Shown: positions 1-7,452 of the stretch, piece by piece
How positions within the stretch are numbered: the first letter of the stretch is position 1
Layout of the letters: each line of letters begins with the position of its first letter
DNA from: Rhodospirillales bacterium RIFCSPLOWO2_12_FULL_67_15
Lineage (GTDB): Bacteria; Pseudomonadota; Alphaproteobacteria; Rhodospirillales; 2-12-FULL-67-15
DNA: 19,654 bases
Assembly (NCBI GenBank): GCA_001830475.1
Contig: MIAC01000165.1
Location: 1 to 19,654, forward strand
Direction: 5' to 3'
The notes under the pieces: model-generated
Told to the model about the DNA's origin: nothing
The model's input: only the letters and a program-made list of their open reading frames with translations
Databases searched by the model: none
Made by a program: the position numbers and the translations under genes

Positions 1-1
1 A

Positions 2-247
2 ATGGCCGGCGTAGGCTACACCTTCGCCGGTGTCTGCAAAGCGGTGACAAAGGCCGGGACACCATGCCGGCATCGGACTGTCTATGCAAACGGCTACTGT
101 CAGCAGCACGGCGGCGATTCGTCGGAATTTATGCGCGAGAGGATCGAGAAGATCAAGGCAAAGGCGGTGCGCCGTCTAAGGCGATGGAAGAAACGAGCGG
201 CTCGCGCAGCGCAGCACCGACAAGGCGAAGTAAGGGAACGATGGTAG
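2..247 (+). CDS. Small phage-type CCCH zinc-finger-like protein (possibly truncated at the window edge)
   Basis: An 81-residue basic protein that I recognise only by motif. Cys12, Cys22, Cys33 and His36 form a C-x9-C-x10-C-x2-H pattern within the arrangement KAVTKAGTPC ... YCQQHGG, which suggests a small zinc-binding fold. The C-terminal half is helical and highly charged (many Lys/Arg) and could contact nucleic acid. The same motif order recurs in the next gene only 4 bases downstream, so the two look like tandem paralogs. Similar small GTPC...HGG proteins are common in phages and prophages. The function is unknown. The ATG lies at the second base of the window, so the true start may be further upstream. 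No ribosome binding site can be seen. Confidence is moderate because the gene is short and at an edge. Confidence 0.55.
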   Translation: MAGVGYTFAGVCKAVTKAGTPCRHRTVYANGYCQQHGGDSSEFMRERIEKIKAKAVRRLRRWKKRAARAAQHRQGEVRERW

Positions 248-251
248 GCAC

Positions 252-500
252 ATGGCGCGCATGTATGGACTGTTCTTGCGTGACCTCTATCCGGAGGGGC
301 GCTGCCTCGCCAAGACCCGGAAGGGAACGCCGTGCAAGATCAGGGGTGAGGTATTCAAGTGCAAGAACGGCAAGCTGCGCTGCCGCTATCACGGCGGACT
401 ATCCACTGGACCAAAGACACCCAAGGGCAAAATGCGGGCGCTAAAGGCTCTACGTGAAGGCTGGAAGCGCTGGCAGGAGAAGGTGAAGGTGAAGGGGTAG
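252..500 (+). CDS. HGGxSTG-motif phage-associated small protein
   Basis: An 82-residue basic protein with the sequence HGGLSTGPKTPKGK at residues 47-60. This is the hallmark of the HGGxSTG family of small proteins found in phages, prophages and genomic islands, sometimes close to terminase genes; their role is not established. It is preceded by GTPC and by Cys18, Cys28, Cys44 and His47 in a C-x9-C-x15-C-x2-H layout like that of its neighbour. An extra Cys37 lies in the longer loop. The C-terminus (KALREGWKRWQEK) is predicted to be a charged amphipathic helix. The start is 4 bases after the stop of the previous gene, so the pair is probably co-transcribed. It is the best evidence that the left edge of the window is prophage-derived. 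No other phage gene is in view. Confidence 0.75.
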   Translation: MARMYGLFLRDLYPEGRCLAKTRKGTPCKIRGEVFKCKNGKLRCRYHGGLSTGPKTPKGKMRALKALREGWKRWQEKVKVKG

Positions 501-554
501 GTAGTCATCGCGTGCGCGTCATGGGGTCCGAGCGTGAGGTAACGGGTGGTGCGC

Positions 555-602
555 GGGGGCAACTCTGGGGGCAACTGCCACTGCTATGACGTAGCACTGC
601 TA
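555..602. repeat. Cluster of short direct repeats (possible attachment-site DNA)
   Basis: GGGGGCAACT occurs at 555-564 and again at 567-576, a 12-base period. CACTGCTA occurs at 579-586 and again at 595-602, a 16-base period. Between the latter copies TGCTA and TAGCA (582-586 and 592-596) form a 5-bp inverted repeat. Such clustered short repeats resemble arm and core sites of a tyrosine-integrase attachment region, but no integrase or matching second att site is visible, so the role is inferred. Confidence 0.4.
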
Positions 603-658
603 GTATTCATGCGGGTTGCCGATGACTATTCGGTAGCCTGACTCCCACCATAAATAAC

Positions 659-691
659 AAGGGGTTAGCGCCGAGTAAGTGCTAACCCCTT
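659..691. terminator. Perfect 11-bp inverted repeat, hairpin (terminator- or att-like)
   Basis: AAGGGGTTAGC (659-669) is the exact reverse complement of GCTAACCCCTT (681-691), with an 11-base loop. It lies downstream of the two small phage-type genes and could terminate their transcript. No clear T-tract follows on the plus strand and only a short purine/T mix on the minus strand, so an intrinsic terminator is not certain. A structured end of an integrated element is the alternative. Confidence 0.45.
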
Positions 692-1096
692 AGCCTTTGC
701 GCGGCACGGGCGGGGCAAGCAGATACAAATCCGATCGATGCCAGGCCAGCCTGGTTTGCGCGCGTACAGCCTTGGCGCGCGCGACGTGACCGGGCTGCTC
801 TTGGCATCGTTCATGAGCATCTCTTAACTGAAGCCGAATGACAGCAACCACGTCTCTGTGGTGGTGCCGCTCGCGAACCGCGCGCCCCGGATCGAGAGTT
901 TGCAGCATTGCGTCTTTCGTATCGATCACCATGCCCCGCATCATGATCGATCACAGCGGTACGTTCAGACTCATACCCCCGTTGCAGAAGGCTGGTGCTT
1001 GCAAGCCACTTGCTGTTGGAGTAGGTTTGTTTCCCGCAAGAATCGACGGTGCGCCCGCCGGGCGGACCCCGGTGACCTTTCTACCGACTGGATACG

Positions 1097-1702
1097 ATGA
1101 GCAAAAATACCCGCGACTGGGAACAGGAGTACACCGACCGGTGCCTCGACTTCCTCGACCGGCCCCACGAACAATTGCGGCATGCGGTGATCTCCTGCCT
1201 AGTCTCCCAGCATGCCCCGGGGGAGATGATCGACCTGGGTTGCGGTCGCGGCCATCAGCTCTTGTGGCTGCGCCCGGAGGACGTCACGCGCTATATCGCC
1301 GTCGATCTGTCCCCGACGGCACTGAGCCGCTTGCCGCACAGCGCGATCCCGGTCGAGACGGTCGTCAGCTCGATCGAGGACTACCATCCGCCGGCACGCG
1401 ACTTCGGCGCCATCGTCTGCGCGGAGGCGCTGTATTTTCTCGACGATCCGGTCGGCCCACTGCAGCGCATCTCACGAGAGACCCGGTCGGCCAAGGCACT
1501 GATCTTGTCGCTCGTCGTGCCGAACGAACGCAAACCGAACTGGCGCAAGAGGGTCGACTTCGTCTGGAACGCCGTCGAGCGGTCCGGCCTGCCGCGACTC
1601 GACCGGGTCCGGGTCGAGAGCAGCGCAGCGGGAATCGCGTGGGACGTTGGAATCTACCGGCTGGATCGAAACGGGAACGACCAGCCTCGGGACGCTCCGT
1701 AA
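1097..1702 (+). CDS. Class I SAM-dependent methyltransferase
   Basis: A 201-residue protein with a Rossmann-type methyltransferase core. Motif I reads IDLGCGRGH at residues 45-53 and the second acidic strand reads YIAVDLSPTAL. The post-motif strand (GAIVCAEALYFLDDP) resembles NodS-like and other small-molecule methyltransferases. The substrate cannot be read from the sequence. The length fits a minimal single-domain enzyme, and the last strand (WDVGIYRLDR) is present, so the gene seems complete. The ATG at 1097 has no strong Shine-Dalgarno sequence. It is transcribed towards the end of the large minus-strand operon, with about 220 gene-free bases (1703-1921) between them and no clear terminator. 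It may modify the operon's glycan or small-molecule product, but that is only a guess from position. Confidence 0.85.
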   Translation: MSKNTRDWEQEYTDRCLDFLDRPHEQLRHAVISCLVSQHAPGEMIDLGCGRGHQLLWLRPEDVTRYIAVDLSPTALSRLPHSAIPVETVVSSIEDYHPPARDFGAIVCAEALYFLDDPVGPLQRISRETRSAKALILSLVVPNERKPNWRKRVDFVWNAVERSGLPRLDRVRVESSAAGIAWDVGIYRLDRNGNDQPRDAP

Positions 1703-1921
1703 TACGCCAGATCCCAGCGCACGAAATGCTCCAATCCGACCCGCAGCGGCGGCGTCGGCGCGACGCGTGTTTCGGGACCGCGGATCGATGCAACCGCACA
1801 CGGCTGCGCAAGGTCGTTGACGCCGAGATCCGAGGATACAGCCACCGGGTGGTGCTCTACACGCCCGAGCCGGAATGAACCGCACGCGCCTCCCGCGACC
1901 AAGCCCGCCGGCGAAGCACGG

Positions 1922-2377
1922 TCAGTTCGGCACCGATGGCGCGGCGCCCCTGAGCTGAGCCGTGGTTCTGGCCAGCCGCGCGGCCAGGATTCCGATCAAT
2001 TCGAGCGCCGCGTCCGGATTCTGCCGAACGACGCCGATGAGATGATCCTTCGCGATGCGCAGCGCCACGACCCGCGACAATGTCGTGACCGTCGCTGTTC
2101 TGGGCACGTCGCCAAAGACCGCGATCTCGCCGAGGATGTCGCGCGGACCGAGCGTGGCCACTTTGAGCGGCCCCAAGGGGGTCGGCACCGTGACCTCCGC
2201 ATGCCCCTCGATCAGGACGTAGGCGGAATCGCCCGGGTCTCCGGCGTTGAAGATCACCTGGTCCTTTTCGTAACTCAGCCGCTCGCTGCTGAAACACAAC
2301 AGCTTGAGCATCGCAAGGTCGATCTTCCTGAAGATCGGATAGCGCCGCAGCAATTCCACTTCATTGTCGATGCTCAT
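1922..2377 (-). CDS. Stand-alone cyclic-nucleotide-binding domain protein
   Basis: A 151-residue protein that is essentially one Crp/PKA-type cNMP-binding beta-barrel with short flanking helices. The phosphate-binding cassette reads LGEIAVFGDVPRTATV, giving Gly83-Glu84 and Arg93-Thr94-Ala95, the residues that usually hold the ribose and cyclic phosphate. Ligand binding therefore looks intact. Upstream, NAGDPGDSAYVLIEG (44-58) matches the conserved barrel turn. There is no helix-turn-helix, kinase or channel domain, so it is not a Crp-like transcription factor. It starts 2 bases after the stop of the ABC-exporter-like gene, so translation is probably coupled and the two products may form a complex. 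It would then act as a regulatory subunit sensing cAMP, cGMP or another cyclic nucleotide. The N-terminus (LLRRYPIFRKID) is the usual helical lead-in. This is the last gene of the operon. Confidence 0.93.
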   Translation of the reverse strand: MSIDNEVELLRRYPIFRKIDLAMLKLLCFSSERLSYEKDQVIFNAGDPGDSAYVLIEGHAEVTVPTPLGPLKVATLGPRDILGEIAVFGDVPRTATVTTLSRVVALRIAKDHLIGVVRQNPDAALELIGILAARLARTTAQLRGAAPSVPN

Positions 2378-2379
2378 GA

Positions 2380-5106
2380 TCAGCCCCCTGAATTCGAACC
2401 TAAGAGTTTCTGCAGAACACCGCCGCTGCTGCGGAGGTGCTCAAAGCGCCCGCGCTCGACCAATCGGCCTTCCTGCATCACGACCACGTGATCGAAAAGT
2501 TCGCCGAGTTCGAGTTGTCGCAGTGCCCAGATCACGCACTGCCCTTTGCGATGTTCGAGCAGGCTGGTGACGAAGCGCCTCTGCGCCGCCAGATCGAGCA
2601 CGGCCACGGCTTCGTCCAGAACCAACACGGTGGGCCGCTTGAGCAGCGCACGTGCAATCGCTACCCGTTGGCGGTCGTCGATCGTCAGCCGCGTTGCGCC
2701 CACCCCGACGCCGTACTCGAGCCCGATGCGTATCACGAGTTCGCGCAGCCCCTGCGCATCCAGCATTTCGCGCAGCAACTGGGCGATGCGCGCCGCTGCG
2801 CCTGCCTGCGTCGTGACGACCTTGCCGAACAGAATGTTGTCCTGCAGCGATTCGGCGCTGTTGTAGGCCAGCGGATCGAAGAACTGCACTGTTCCGCGCA
2901 GTTCCGCGGGAAGGTGCCGCGCGAAATGGCGGCGCGCCTCGAGCAGCCGCGCCTGCATCGCTTCGTCGATCAGGCCGAGGCGGTGCCGCGATGTAATCAG
3001 CTTGAATGTCAGCGCGAGCAAGCGCGTGCCGTCCGCCTCTTCGATCCGCTCCGACTCGCCCCCCGACACCCTCGCGAGCAGTTCCCTGAAATACCCGAGA
3101 TCATCCGGGCGGATGAAGCTGAATCGCTCGAACATCTCGTGCTCAGGGGGCAGTCCGCTGAACAGTTCGACCATCGTTTCGGCCACCTTCCGTCCGGCCT
3201 CGAGCAAGTCGTCCTCGAGCCCGGTCTCCCTCAACACTCGACGAACGTAGGCGTTGCCCGCCATGTTGTCGGCATTGAGCGACGCGTCGTCCGATGTGCC
3301 GAAGAGCAGGTTCTCGGCGAGCGTCGCGTTGCCGAGGTAGCGCTCCGGATCGAACCGTTCCACCAAACCCTGGAGGTCCGTCGCGGAGGAAAGTTCGGCC
3401 AACGCCGCGCGCGCGCGGATCACGCGCTCGACCATTCCCGGGTAGCGGGCCGGATCCGGCGCGCTTCGCAGTCCAAACGCGAGGATGGTTTCCTCCAGGC
3501 CGGCGGTACGCAGAATCTCGTCGATACGCGCGTCCAGTCCCTCCTCGTTGTCGGCCCCGGCCGCCGTGTAGTCGATCCAGTCCGCCTTGATGTCGAGCAT
3601 GCTGTTGCCCGAGCGCTCCGCCTCTCGCTGTTCCCGCCCGTGCTCGGCGGCCTGGTCCGCGGCGTAGCGCGCTTCGCGCAACGGGAAATGCTTGAGACCG
3701 TAGAGCAGGTTCTCGCGAACCGTCGTGGGAAACAGATACGCAGCGTTACCCACGTAACCGAGCGCGCGTCCGTTGACGGCCTCCGGCGCGCCGGTCACGT
3801 CGATACTCCCGACCGACACCGTGCCATGGGTCGGGACGACCAGGGCGGCAATCATCTGCGCGAGTTCGCTGCCCCCGCCACGGTGGTCGCCGAGCAGGGC
3901 GACATGCTGCGTCAAGGGAATCTCGAACGATACCGAGGCGACGAGCTCGTCGCCGGTGTCGCCGGTCAGGGTGAGATTGGAAACCTTGACGCTTCCGGCA
4001 GCCGGCAGCGCGGGCGCCGGAAGCGGCTGCTGGCGTTTCTCCGCAAGCAGATCATCGGCGGTGAACTGTTCGACCACCTGTGCGTACTTCATCGAGACGT
4101 CCAGGCGCTCCTGGTCCCAGTCGATCAGCTCCTTCACGGGCGAGGGAAGATCCTTGTACGCGGCGATCACGGCGACCAAGGCACCGATGTCGAGGCGTCC
4201 GACGATGACCAGGTAGCCACCGAGCGCGTAGAACAGGAACGGCGTCACCTGCGAGAGGAAGTTGTTGATGAACTTGATGAAGAACTTGCGCTGATAAAGC
4301 TCGAGCCGGATCTGCAACAGGACCCCGAGACGCGACGAGATCTCGGCGCGCTCGTAATTCGAGGTGTCGTTCGCGTGAATTTCCACGATCCCGTCGACGC
4401 ACTCGCTGATGCGTCCGGCGAGTTGGCGCCCCCCGAGCTGGCGCTGCCGACTGAGCACCAGGAGGCGGCGGCGCAGGCGCGGGATCAGCACCGCCTGAAT
4501 TACTACCACGAATACCGCGATCATGCCCAGCATCGCATGCTGGACGAGAATGAAGATCACCGCAGTGATCGCCTGGCCACCGAGAAACAGCGGTGTGATC
4601 AGCGCCTCGCCGATGAAGCCGCCCAGGGGTTCGACTTCGTCCTTGATCATGGTCGCGACTTCGGCCGACTTGACGCGCCGGAAACGCGGCAGCGGAAAGC
4701 GCAGCATCCGATCGAACAGAATGAAGCGCAGCCGGCGAAGCATGCGTTCGCCCATCCAGCCCTTCATCGTGTTGATGCGGACCTTGAGCAGTCCGTTCAC
4801 GACGATCAGGCCGAGAAAGACCACACTCAGCGCAAGCAGAAATGGTACACGCTCAAGCGAGAATCCGTCGAACAGCGTGAGCGTGCCCCCGCCGAGAAAC
4901 CCGGGCCAATCGAATTGCAGCCGAAACAGCGGCGCCGTTGCGCCAGGGGTCGTGAAACTGCGGCCTTGGATCGCTTCATTGATGATGATCTTCGGCAAAT
5001 CGAGCGAGAAGAAATAGACCACCATTGACGCCACCACCAGGGGCACGATAGCGATCTGCTCCCGCTTGCTGTAGCGCAGTATGAAACCGAACAGGCTATG
5101 TTCCAT
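2380..5106 (-). CDS. ABC-exporter-like protein with degenerate, expanded nucleotide-binding domain
   Basis: A 908-residue protein, about 300 longer than a normal half-exporter. Residues 15-320 look like an ABC type-1 membrane domain with about six helices (near 17-35, 86-106, 166-190, 192-210, 285-302, 305-317). The nucleotide-binding domain begins near 372. Walker A is GDHRGGGS (406-413), with Gly412 in place of the essential Lys. The signature reads LTIDDRQ (807-813) instead of LSGGQ. The H-loop region (CVIWALRQLE) has no His. Walker B and the catalytic Glu survive (LVLDEA, Glu832), as does the D-loop Asp838. Between Walker A and the signature lie about 390 residues holding three ENLLYG-type segments (465-470, 598-603, 756-761). 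Two are clearly followed by a GLE helix, the third by a weaker GLR version. A GGGGAG ribosome binding site lies 9 bases before the ATG. Substrate unknown; ATP hydrolysis is doubtful. Confidence 0.93.
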   Translation of the reverse strand: MEHSLFGFILRYSKREQIAIVPLVVASMVVYFFSLDLPKIIINEAIQGRSFTTPGATAPLFRLQFDWPGFLGGGTLTLFDGFSLERVPFLLALSVVFLGLIVVNGLLKVRINTMKGWMGERMLRRLRFILFDRMLRFPLPRFRRVKSAEVATMIKDEVEPLGGFIGEALITPLFLGGQAITAVIFILVQHAMLGMIAVFVVVIQAVLIPRLRRRLLVLSRQRQLGGRQLAGRISECVDGIVEIHANDTSNYERAEISSRLGVLLQIRLELYQRKFFIKFINNFLSQVTPFLFYALGGYLVIVGRLDIGALVAVIAAYKDLPSPVKELIDWDQERLDVSMKYAQVVEQFTADDLLAEKRQQPLPAPALPAAGSVKVSNLTLTGDTGDELVASVSFEIPLTQHVALLGDHRGGGSELAQMIAALVVPTHGTVSVGSIDVTGAPEAVNGRALGYVGNAAYLFPTTVRENLLYGLKHFPLREARYAADQAAEHGREQREAERSGNSMLDIKADWIDYTAAGADNEEGLDARIDEILRTAGLEETILAFGLRSAPDPARYPGMVERVIRARAALAELSSATDLQGLVERFDPERYLGNATLAENLLFGTSDDASLNADNMAGNAYVRRVLRETGLEDDLLEAGRKVAETMVELFSGLPPEHEMFERFSFIRPDDLGYFRELLARVSGGESERIEEADGTRLLALTFKLITSRHRLGLIDEAMQARLLEARRHFARHLPAELRGTVQFFDPLAYNSAESLQDNILFGKVVTTQAGAAARIAQLLREMLDAQGLRELVIRIGLEYGVGVGATRLTIDDRQRVAIARALLKRPTVLVLDEAVAVLDLAAQRRFVTSLLEHRKGQCVIWALRQLELGELFDHVVVMQEGRLVERGRFEHLRSSGGVLQKLLGSNSGG

Positions 5107-5132
5107 CGATAGAATCTCCCCTTTCGGCGACC

Positions 5133-5138
5133 ATTCTA
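5133..5138 (-). promoter_or_regulatory. Possible -10 element for the exporter/cNMP gene pair
   Basis: On the minus strand the sequence TAGAAT lies about 27 bases before the exporter ATG, one mismatch from TATAAT. No good -35 box sits 16-18 bases upstream, so this is only a candidate. It would give the last two genes of the operon their own promoter, downstream of the hairpin at 5175-5196. Confidence 0.25.
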
Positions 5139-5174
5139 GCGCGTTCGCACTCCAGCAGCAGCAGGTGTGCGGGC

Positions 5175-5196
5175 GGGCGCGCCCCCGGCCGCGCCC
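5175..5196 (-). terminator. GC-rich hairpin directly after the permease stop codon
   Basis: GGGCGCG (5175-5181) and CGCGCCC (5190-5196) pair perfectly over 7 bp around an 8-base loop. The repeat touches the stop codon of the permease gene (5197-5199). No U-run follows in the direction of transcription, so it may be a pause, attenuation or RNA-processing/stability element rather than a full terminator. Confidence 0.45.
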
Positions 5197-6381
5197 TTAC
5201 TTCGTGGCGCTACTGTAGGGATCCGCCGCGTCCCTCAGGCCGTCACCCATGAAGTTGAACGCGAGCACCACGATCAGCACAGGCACGCCGGCCAGCATCA
5301 GCCACGGGTACAGCGCGACGACATTGATGTTTTGCGCTTCGTTGAGCAGAACGCCCCAACTGGTCACGGGAGGACGCAGGCCCAAGCCGAGGAACGACAG
5401 CGCCGTCTCGCCCATGATCATGCCCGGCACCGATAGCGTCGCCGAAGCGATCAGATGGCTGGTGAAGCTCGGTAGCAAATGACGGCCGATGACGCGCCCC
5501 GGGCCAGCGCCCATCAGCACCGCCGCGGTGACGAAGTCCTCCTCGCGCAGCGCCAGCAGCTTGGACCGCACCGCCCGAGCAAGCCCCGGCCAGTCCAACA
5601 GCCCGAGGATGATGGTGATGCCGAAGTAAACCAGGATCGGGCTCCAGTTCACCGGAAGTGCCGCCGAAAGTGCCATCCACAGGGGCAATTCCGGAAAGGA
5701 GCTCACCATCTCGATGAACCGCTGGATGAGAGTGTCGATCCGGCCGCCGAAATAGCCGGATATACCCCCGAGCGTGATTCCGATCGTGAAGCTCACGATG
5801 ATCCCCAGCAGGCCCACGGTGAGCGAGATGCGCGTGCCGTAGACGATGCGCGAGAACAGGTCGCGGCCCAGGCGGTCGGTCCCCATGAGAAACACCGTAC
5901 CGCCCTGCGCCGGGCAGAACAGGTGGACGTTGGCCTCGACCAGGCCCCAGAAGCGATACGCGTCGCCGCGACAGAAGAAACGCAGCGGCTGCACCTGGCC
6001 GGTATTCGGCGTGTATCGTCGAATCAGCGCGTCCATGTCGAGCTGCATGTCGTAACCGTAGACGAAGGGGCCGACCAAGCGACCCTCGTGAAACAGGCGC
6101 AGTTCCTGCGGCGGCGCGTAGATGTGCGTGATGTTGCGGGTGGCGACACCGTACGGCGCGATCAGTTCGCTGACCAGCGTGGATGCGTAGAACAGCGCCA
6201 GAATAACCGCGGCGATGACCGCCACGCGGTGGCGACGGAACTTCCACCACATCACCTTCCATTGTGACGCGCGGTAGAACCGTTCCTGTTCGCGGGTAAG
6301 CTGCTCGTCCTCGTGCGGCGCGAACGGCTCCGGAGAGACGAAATGCTCCAGCTTGCCGTCCCCGCTCGGCGCCGTGCTCAT
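5197..6381 (-). CDS. ABC importer permease, DppC/OppC/YejE-type
   Basis: A 394-residue inner-membrane permease of the peptide/nickel/oligosaccharide importer class. A long cytoplasmic N-terminus (about 50 residues) precedes the first membrane helix (VAVIAAVILALFYASTLV). An extracytoplasmic insert of roughly 100 residues follows (from IAPYG to GGTVFLMGTDRLGRD), then five more helices. The EAA loop that docks on the ATPase is in EDFVTAAVLMGAGPGRVIGR, and the C-terminal signature FLGLGLRPP..SWG is typical. The start ATG at 6381 overlaps the stop of the upstream permease by 4 bases (ATGA), which fixes the start; the reading frame is open further upstream but that part only shadows the other permease. 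From memory, the long insert with PFVYGYD and RFFCRGDAYRFWGL resembles rhizobial importers of this class. I infer it imports peptides or oligosaccharides. Confidence 0.95.
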   Translation of the reverse strand: MSTAPSGDGKLEHFVSPEPFAPHEDEQLTREQERFYRASQWKVMWWKFRRHRVAVIAAVILALFYASTLVSELIAPYGVATRNITHIYAPPQELRLFHEGRLVGPFVYGYDMQLDMDALIRRYTPNTGQVQPLRFFCRGDAYRFWGLVEANVHLFCPAQGGTVFLMGTDRLGRDLFSRIVYGTRISLTVGLLGIIVSFTIGITLGGISGYFGGRIDTLIQRFIEMVSSFPELPLWMALSAALPVNWSPILVYFGITIILGLLDWPGLARAVRSKLLALREEDFVTAAVLMGAGPGRVIGRHLLPSFTSHLIASATLSVPGMIMGETALSFLGLGLRPPVTSWGVLLNEAQNINVVALYPWLMLAGVPVLIVVLAFNFMGDGLRDAADPYSSATK

Positions 6382-7403
6382 TTGACCGAACCACCAGACA
6401 ACCGGATGCGCGGGTCGAGCGCCGCCAGCAGCAGATCGGAGATGAACATCCCGAAGACGGTCAACAGGGACATGAACATCAGGAACGAGCCCGCCAGATA
6501 CTGGTCCTGGCTCCGCAGCGCACTGAGCAGCATCGGGCCGGCGGTCTGAAGGGAGAGCACCACCGCGACGATGGCCGACCCGGAAACGATGCTCGGAAGC
6601 AGGTTGCCGATGTCCGCGATGAACGGGTTCAGCGCCATTCGCAGCGGATACTTGATGAGCAGGCGCAGGCGCGGCACGCCCTTGGCCCTGGCTGTCACGA
6701 CATACTGCTTCTGCAGTTCGTCGAGCAGATTGGCGCGCAGCCTGCGGATCATGCCCGCGGTGCTGGCGGTTCCGATCACGATCACCGGGATCCAGAGGTG
6801 CTTGAGGACCGACGCGACCTTGTCCCAGGACCACTGCTGTCCCAGGTACTGCGGGTCCATGATGCCGCCGATGCTCATGCCGAAGTGCACGTTGGCGAAA
6901 TACATCAGCACCAGCGCCAGCAGAAAGCTGGGCGTCGCCAGACCGACATAGCCGAGCAGCGTGAGTCCGTAGTCTCCCCAGCTGTACTGGCGAGTCGCCG
7001 AATACACGCCGATGGGAAAAGCCACCAGCCAGGTGAACAGGATGGCGGAGAAGTTGAGGATGAAGGTAAGTATCAGACGGTCGCCGACCACCTCACCGAC
7101 CGGCAGGTTGTATTCGAACGACCACCCCCAGTCGCCCTGCAGCAAACCGGAGAACCCCCGCTCCCCAGGCCAGATCCCGACCCAGGTCGCATATTGCTCG
7201 ATGAAGGGGCGGTCGAGACCGTATTGCTTGCGCAGAAACGCGGCCCTTTCGAGGGCGCTGCGGTCGCCCTGACTCTGCAGCTCGGCAATTTGGTTCGACA
7301 GGAAATCGCCGGGGGGCAGCTTGATGATGGTGAACGTCAGCAGACTGATCACGAGCAATGTCGGGATCATGATCAGGATGCGTCTAATCGTATAGTTCAA
7401 CAT
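6378..7403 (-). CDS. ABC importer permease, DppB/OppB/YejB-type
   Basis: A 341-residue inner-membrane permease, partner of the DppC-type permease encoded next. The N-terminus (LNYTIRRILIMIPTLLVISLLTF) is the classic first helix of this family. It is followed by a periplasmic loop (about 40-110) and five further helices. The ATPase-docking loop lies around VVTARAKGVPRLRLL and YPLRMALNP. The length is close to the usual 310-360 residues. It starts 49 bases after the stop of the binding-protein gene, the larger of the two gaps inside the importer set, and ends in a 4-base overlap with the next permease. No strong Shine-Dalgarno sequence is visible, only CCGGA near the ATG. The substrate is set mainly by the binding protein and cannot be read here. 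Confidence 0.95.
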   Translation of the reverse strand: MLNYTIRRILIMIPTLLVISLLTFTIIKLPPGDFLSNQIAELQSQGDRSALERAAFLRKQYGLDRPFIEQYATWVGIWPGERGFSGLLQGDWGWSFEYNLPVGEVVGDRLILTFILNFSAILFTWLVAFPIGVYSATRQYSWGDYGLTLLGYVGLATPSFLLALVLMYFANVHFGMSIGGIMDPQYLGQQWSWDKVASVLKHLWIPVIVIGTASTAGMIRRLRANLLDELQKQYVVTARAKGVPRLRLLIKYPLRMALNPFIADIGNLLPSIVSGSAIVAVVLSLQTAGPMLLSALRSQDQYLAGSFLMFMSLLTVFGMFISDLLLAALDPRIRLSGGSVK

Positions 7404-7452
7404 GGTCCGGAGTTGCGCCGCGATGCGCCCAATGGTCCGCGCTGCCCGCTGT

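Larger units (their letters stand above)
501..1096. other. Gene-free region with repeats, hairpin and palindromes
   Basis: About 600 bases without a credible gene; frames on both strands are short or lack coding character. The left half holds the direct repeats (555-602) and the 11-bp hairpin (659-691) listed separately. The right half has two perfect 10-bp palindromes, TGATCGATCA at 944-953 and GCTTGCAAGC at 997-1006. ATCGATCA also occurs at 921-928. I see no tRNA, no integrase fragment and no confident promoter for the methyltransferase gene at 1097. The likely reading is a junction between decayed mobile DNA and the chromosome. Confidence 0.5.

Noticed and set aside
690..944. A minus-strand frame of 84 codons in the gene-free region
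   Set aside because: No ribosome binding site, no recognisable motif, and composition typical of random GC-rich DNA.
838..1878. A 346-codon plus-strand frame spanning the methyltransferase gene, considered as a larger gene or as a frameshifted tail of the methyltransferase
   Set aside because: Within 1097-1702 the methyltransferase frame holds the SAM motifs and ends naturally after its last strand. The other frame is Arg/Pro-rich without motifs.
1703..1921. Possible small gene or terminator between the convergent methyltransferase and cNMP genes
   Set aside because: Candidate frames overlap the methyltransferase antisense and lack motifs; no stem followed by a T-run was found on either strand.
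2437..5028. A very long open frame (863 codons) on the plus strand opposite the ABC-exporter-like gene
   Set aside because: It is the mirror of a GC-rich gene with strong third-position bias. Its translation is rich in Arg, His, Gln and Asp, has no domain, and the opposite strand encodes a recognisable protein across the whole length.
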